Shown: in pieces, positions 5,747 through 8,932 of the stretch | Position numbering within the stretch: the stretch's first letter is position 1 | How the letters are laid out: the number at the start of each line of letters is the position of its first letter | Assembly (NCBI GenBank): GCA_945861195.1 | Contig: CAMATS010000067.1 | Coordinates: 1-8,932 of the forward strand | Source: Rhodoferax sp. OV413 | GTDB lineage: Bacteria; Pseudomonadota; Gammaproteobacteria; Burkholderiales; Burkholderiaceae_C | DNA: 8,932 nt | Direction of reading: 5' to 3' | Position numbers and translations under genes: made by a program | The notes under the pieces: generated by a model | What the model saw: the letters and a program-made list of their open reading frames with translations, nothing else | Database searches by the model: none | What the model was told of the DNA's origin: nothing

Positions 5747-6688
5747 TCAACTCCGCAGCCGCGGGTTGGCCGCAAAATAGGCCAAGTCGGCCAGCAGGTT
5801 CAACACAATGTAGGTGGTGGCGGTGACCAGCACCACGCCTTGCACCACCGCGTAGTCGCGGTTGAACACGGCATCGACGATAAGCTTGCCAAAGCCGGGG
5901 ATGGTGAACACCTGCTCGGTCAGCACCGCGCCTGAGAGCAGGGTGCCCAGCTCCAGCGCGCCCAGTGTGATGATGGGGGTCAGCGCATTGCGCAGTGCGT
6001 GTTTGAGCACCACCACCCGCTCACTCAGCCCTTTGGCGCGGGCGGTGCGCACATAGTCTGCTGACATCACCTGCAGCATGGCGCTGCGGGTGTGGCGCAT
6101 CAGCACCGCGGCAATCGCGTTGCCCAGCACAAAGGCCGGCATGATCATGGCGGCCAGGTTGGCGCCCAGGTCCTCAAACGGGCTGACATAGCCCGATGCC
6201 GGCAGCCAGCCCAGTTGCACCGAAAACAGCATGATCATCAGGATGCCCAGCCAAAAATTGGGCGTGGAAATGCCCCACAGCGCCAGCACATTGGCCGCCG
6301 TGTCCCAGGCCGTGCCGCGCCCTACGGCCGACACAATGCCGGCCGGGATGCCGATCAGCAGGGCGATGGTCATGGCCAGCAGGGCCAGCTCCAAGGTGAC
6401 CGGTAGTTTTTGCAGCACCAGGCTGAGCACCGGCTGCTGGGTGCGGACTGATTCGCCCAGGTCCCCCTGCAGCACGCCACCGATCCAGTAGCCGTAGCGC
6501 ACCGGCAGCGGCTCGTCCAAGTGCAGTTTGGCGCGCAGGTAAGCCACCACGGTCGGGTCTTGCTCTTCGCCGGCCAAAATCTTGGCCGGATCGCCAGGCA
6601 GCAGCTGTTGCAGCCCGAAGATCAGCATCGACACCACGACCAGCGTGGGGAGGATGCTGGCGATTCGCTTGAGCAGGAACTCGAACAT
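5747..6688 (-). CDS. Peptide/nickel-type ABC importer permease, DppB/OppB family
   Basis: This 313-residue protein is the other channel subunit and pairs with the permease encoded next. It opens with the typical MFEFLLKRIASILPTLVVVSMLIF, giving a first membrane helix at about 9-28, then the LLPGDPA motif (29-35) and a periplasmic segment. Further helices follow at about 98-125, 135-162, 180-198, 235-258 and 282-305. The coupling loop is ADYVRTARAKGLSERVV (210-226), and the end NPRLRS is family-like. Length is normal and no residue looks missing. The ATG at 6688 is fixed by homology, yet the 13 bases between the binding-protein stop and this ATG (pyrimidine-rich CGCTCTCGCCCC) show no ribosome site. 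Translation probably depends on coupling to the gene before it. Confidence 0.92.
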   Translation of the reverse strand: MFEFLLKRIASILPTLVVVSMLIFGLQQLLPGDPAKILAGEEQDPTVVAYLRAKLHLDEPLPVRYGYWIGGVLQGDLGESVRTQQPVLSLVLQKLPVTLELALLAMTIALLIGIPAGIVSAVGRGTAWDTAANVLALWGISTPNFWLGILMIMLFSVQLGWLPASGYVSPFEDLGANLAAMIMPAFVLGNAIAAVLMRHTRSAMLQVMSADYVRTARAKGLSERVVVLKHALRNALTPIITLGALELGTLLSGAVLTEQVFTIPGFGKLIVDAVFNRDYAVVQGVVLVTATTYIVLNLLADLAYFAANPRLRS

Positions 6689-6701
6689 GGGGCGAGAGCG
6701 G

Positions 6702-8210
6702 TCAGGGCGCCAGCTTCAGGCCGCTGATACGCAGCAGGCCGTCCGGGATCTCGCGCACGCCGCTGAGCTTGGGGTTGTAGGCCCACAGCCAGTTGCGGTG
6801 GTAGAGGTAGATCACCGGCCGCTCTTTGGTGATTTGCGCCGCGATCTGCTCGAACAGCTTCTTGCGCTTGGCCGGGTCGCGCTCGGCCCGTGACTGGTCG
6901 AGCAGCTTGTCGGTGTCGGCACTGCAATAACCGGCGTAGTTCAGCGGCTGCTTGCAGCCATGAAAGCTGTACAGGTTGCCATCCGGGTCGGGCCGGCCGC
7001 TCCAGGCCAGCACATAGGCGTCAAAGTCGCCCTTGTCGGCCATGTTGAGCGAGGTGGCAAATTCGGCTGATTGGATCTTCACGTCAAAGCCGGCATCGCG
7101 GGTCATGGCCTGGATCACCAGCGCGATGCGCTGGGCGTCCGAGGTGGTGGGCGCAACCAGCGTGAAGCTCGGGTTGGGTATGCCAGCCGCCTTCAGCAGG
7201 GCCCGTGCTTTCTCGACATCGCGCTTAAGGACAGGCACGTTCTTGGCGTAATAGGGGTTGGTCGGGGCCACCCACTGGTTGCCAATCTTGGCCTCGTTGT
7301 CCATCACCACCTGGGCCAGGCCTTGGCGGTCCAGCGCCAGCTCAAAGGCTTCGCGCACCCGCGGGTCGCGCCCCAGCGGGTTTTGCTGCGCTTTGTCGCT
7401 CTTGCCAATGTTGATGGTGATGCCCTGGTAACCGATCTCGGTGATGCGGGACACCTTGAACTTCTTCTCGATTTCGAGTTTTTCTATATCAGAAGAAGCG
7501 ACCCGTTCGATGAAATCGAGCTGGCCCGATTTCAGGTTGGCCAGGCGCACGGTGGCGTCGGGAATCGGCGTGTAGGTGACCTTGGCGAAATTGATGGCCG
7601 CCTTGTTCCAGTAGCCGTCGTAACGCTCCAGCGTGATGCGGTCTTGCGCCACCCGCTCGACAAACTTGAAGGCGCCCGAGCAGACCGGCTTGAGGCCGAA
7701 CTTGTCGCCAGCGGCCTGCGCGGCCTTGGGCGAGACCATCATGCCCGCGCGGTCAGACAGAATGGCCAGCAAGGGGGTAAAGGGTGCGCTCAGGTTCAGG
7801 CGCACGGTCATCGGGTCGACCACATCGACGCTGGTGACCGGTCCGAGCTCACCACGGCGGTTGGAGCCGGGCATGGTTTTGTGGCGCTCGATGTTGAACT
7901 TGACAGCAGCAGCGTCGAGCTTTTCACCATCATGAAAGGTAACGCCGGGGCGAATTTTCAGCGTGAGGGCCTTGCTGTCAGCCGACCACTCATAGCTTTG
8001 CGCCAGCTGCGGCACGATGACCAGTTTTTCGTCGACATCGACCAATTTGTCGCACAGGGCCGAGAACACCAGACGGCCGACAAAGCTGCGGGCCAGGGTC
8101 GGGTCGAGCACATCGGGGTCTTCGGCCAGGCCCACGCGCAAATTGGGCAGGGTCTGGGCGTGGGCCAGGCCGGCTACGAGCAGGGCCGCAGCCAGGGATT
8201 TTTTCATCAT
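6702..8210 (-). CDS. Periplasmic substrate-binding protein of a peptide-type ABC importer (SBP family 5)
   Basis: A 502-residue extracellular solute-binding protein of family 5, which captures peptides, opines, glutathione-like compounds or metal chelates in the periplasm and delivers them to the two permeases. A standard Sec signal peptide is visible (MMKKSLAAALLVAGLAHA, cleavage after Ala18 before QT), with no lipobox. The mature part has the family pattern: LDPTLARS near the start, LAQSYEWSADSKALTLKIRPGVTFHDGEKLDAAAVKFNIER in the first lobe, then a glycine/cysteine turn KPVCSGAFKF where many relatives have GTGPF. Cysteines in FHGCKQPLNYAGYC may form a disulfide, as in several relatives. 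The frame is open to 8315, but the start is at 8210 because AAAGGAG sits six bases before it and the signal peptide begins there; a second ATG follows at 8207. It lies 17 bases after the ATPase gene. The ligand is not predictable from sequence by eye. Confidence 0.94.
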   Translation of the reverse strand: MMKKSLAAALLVAGLAHAQTLPNLRVGLAEDPDVLDPTLARSFVGRLVFSALCDKLVDVDEKLVIVPQLAQSYEWSADSKALTLKIRPGVTFHDGEKLDAAAVKFNIERHKTMPGSNRRGELGPVTSVDVVDPMTVRLNLSAPFTPLLAILSDRAGMMVSPKAAQAAGDKFGLKPVCSGAFKFVERVAQDRITLERYDGYWNKAAINFAKVTYTPIPDATVRLANLKSGQLDFIERVASSDIEKLEIEKKFKVSRITEIGYQGITINIGKSDKAQQNPLGRDPRVREAFELALDRQGLAQVVMDNEAKIGNQWVAPTNPYYAKNVPVLKRDVEKARALLKAAGIPNPSFTLVAPTTSDAQRIALVIQAMTRDAGFDVKIQSAEFATSLNMADKGDFDAYVLAWSGRPDPDGNLYSFHGCKQPLNYAGYCSADTDKLLDQSRAERDPAKRKKLFEQIAAQITKERPVIYLYHRNWLWAYNPKLSGVREIPDGLLRISGLKLAP

Positions 8211-8227
8211 GTCGAGCTCCTTTAAAG

Positions 8228-8932
8228 TTAGGTCACAAATGCAGATTGAAGCCGTTGCAGCCGGGTGTTGATGGCGGCGTTTGGCGCGCGAATTGGCGCT
8301 TTGATGTCGCGCCAAAAATGGCAGGCGACCGCATGGCCGTCCTGCTGGGTGAGGGTGGGCGACTGTTGGGAGCAGGTCGGTCGGGCATGCTCGCAGCGGG
8401 TGTGAAACCGGCAGCCCGGGGGCGGGTCGGCCGGGCTGGGCAGGTCACCAGCGAGCAGCAGGCGCTGGCGCTGGCGGTTTGGTTCGGTCAGGGGTATTGC
8501 CGACAACAGGGCCTGGGTGTAGGGGTGGCGCGGCGCGGCAAACAGGGTCTGGGTGTCGGCGAGCTCAACCACCCGCCCGAGATACATCACCGCGATCTGG
8601 GTGGCGATGTGCTTGACCACCGCCAGGTCGTGGGCGATGAAAATATAGGCCAGGCCAAGCTGCTGCTGCAGGTCTTGCAAGAGGTTCAGAACTTGTGCCT
8701 GCACCGACACGTCGAGCGCGGAGACAGCCTCGTCACAAACAATCAGCTGCGGCTGCACCGCCAAGGCCCGCGCAATGCCGATACGCTGGCGCTGGCCACC
8801 TGAAAATTCATGCGGGTAGCGCCCGGCATGTTCCGCCGCCAGGCCCACCGTGTGCAGCAACTCGGCCACCCGCTGGGTTTGCCTGCCAAGGTGCAAGCGG
8901 TGCAGGCGCAGCGGCTCGCTCAGGATCTGGCC
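8228..8932 (-). CDS. Oligopeptide ABC importer ATP-binding subunit, DppF/OppF family (partial)
   Basis: The last 234 residues of an ATPase whose beginning lies beyond the right edge, so the Walker A motif and Q-loop are not visible. Present are the ABC signature FSGGQRQRIGIARAL, the Walker B and D-loop LIVCDEAVSALDVSVQAQVLNLL, and the switch histidine in FIAHDLAVVKHIA. The C-terminal oligopeptide-transporter extension follows (PRHPYTQALLSAIP, and the Cys-rich PPGCRFHTRCEHARPTCSQQSP). These four cysteines match those that hold an iron-sulfur cluster in some relatives. The reading frame is uninterrupted to base 8932. The visible first residues (GQILSEPLRLHR) match the middle of DppF. The subunit would hydrolyse ATP to drive import through the two permeases. 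It might be a separate DppF-type protein or the second half of a fused double ATPase such as GsiA; the part in the window cannot decide. The gene ends in TAA, 17 bases before the binding-protein start. Confidence 0.93.
   Translation of the reverse strand, partial: GQILSEPLRLHRLHLGRQTQRVAELLHTVGLAAEHAGRYPHEFSGGQRQRIGIARALAVQPQLIVCDEAVSALDVSVQAQVLNLLQDLQQQLGLAYIFIAHDLAVVKHIATQIAVMYLGRVVELADTQTLFAAPRHPYTQALLSAIPLTEPNRQRQRLLLAGDLPSPADPPPGCRFHTRCEHARPTCSQQSPTLTQQDGHAVACHFWRDIKAPIRAPNAAINTRLQRLQSAFVT

Noticed and set aside
7071..8225. Long + strand open frame of 384 codons opposite the binding-protein gene
   Set aside because: It is the antisense shadow of a clear family 5 binding protein in GC-rich DNA, and its predicted protein has a low-complexity composition with no domain.

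Overview
The window reads as chromosome from a GC-rich Gram-negative bacterium, most likely a betaproteobacterium of the Burkholderiales/Comamonadaceae type. This rests on codon use, the style of the peptide transporter proteins and the ChrR-like cupin, not on any marker gene. It joins an accessory region (about 1-4880) to a metabolic transport operon (about 4891 to the right edge).

Left to right: (1) a Phd-type antitoxin and a PIN-domain (VapC-type) toxin on the + strand, overlapping by 4 bases (24-712). (2) A 206-base stretch with no supported gene. (3) A two-domain cupin protein of the ChrR type on the - strand (919-1599). (4) A class II Fic protein on the + strand (1776-2981), with an N-terminal DUF4172-type region carrying the inhibitory helix, a complete catalytic motif and a C-terminal winged helix. 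An 8-bp-arm palindrome lies just before its start codon and contains an extended -10 element. (5) The 3' two-thirds of an alpha/beta hydrolase gene on the - strand (3056-3652), whose 5' part is missing. (6) An AAA+ ATPase with DUF4143 on the - strand (3639-4817), which abuts and slightly overlaps the hydrolase remnant and has its own AT-rich promoter region with an inverted repeat and tandem 12-mers. (7) A peptide/nickel-type ABC importer on the - strand, transcribed right to left: ATP-binding subunit (partial, 8932-8228), periplasmic binding protein (8210-6702), permease (6688-5747), permease (5742-4891).

The transporter genes are spaced -3 to +17 bases apart and form one operon that begins beyond the right edge. 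The truncated hydrolase lies on the same strand after the second permease, so it was probably once the next gene of this operon. The ATPase cassette appears to have been placed between them, destroying the hydrolase 5' end. This is inference from gene order and the missing N-terminus.

The toxin-antitoxin pair, the Fic protein and the DUF4143 ATPase are all common in variable genome regions. I see no integrase, transposase, tRNA gene, CRISPR array or convincing rho-independent terminator. The signals most worth checking are the start-codon-proximal promoters of the Fic and ATPase genes. Both predict leaderless or near-leaderless mRNAs, and both are embedded in perfect inverted repeats.
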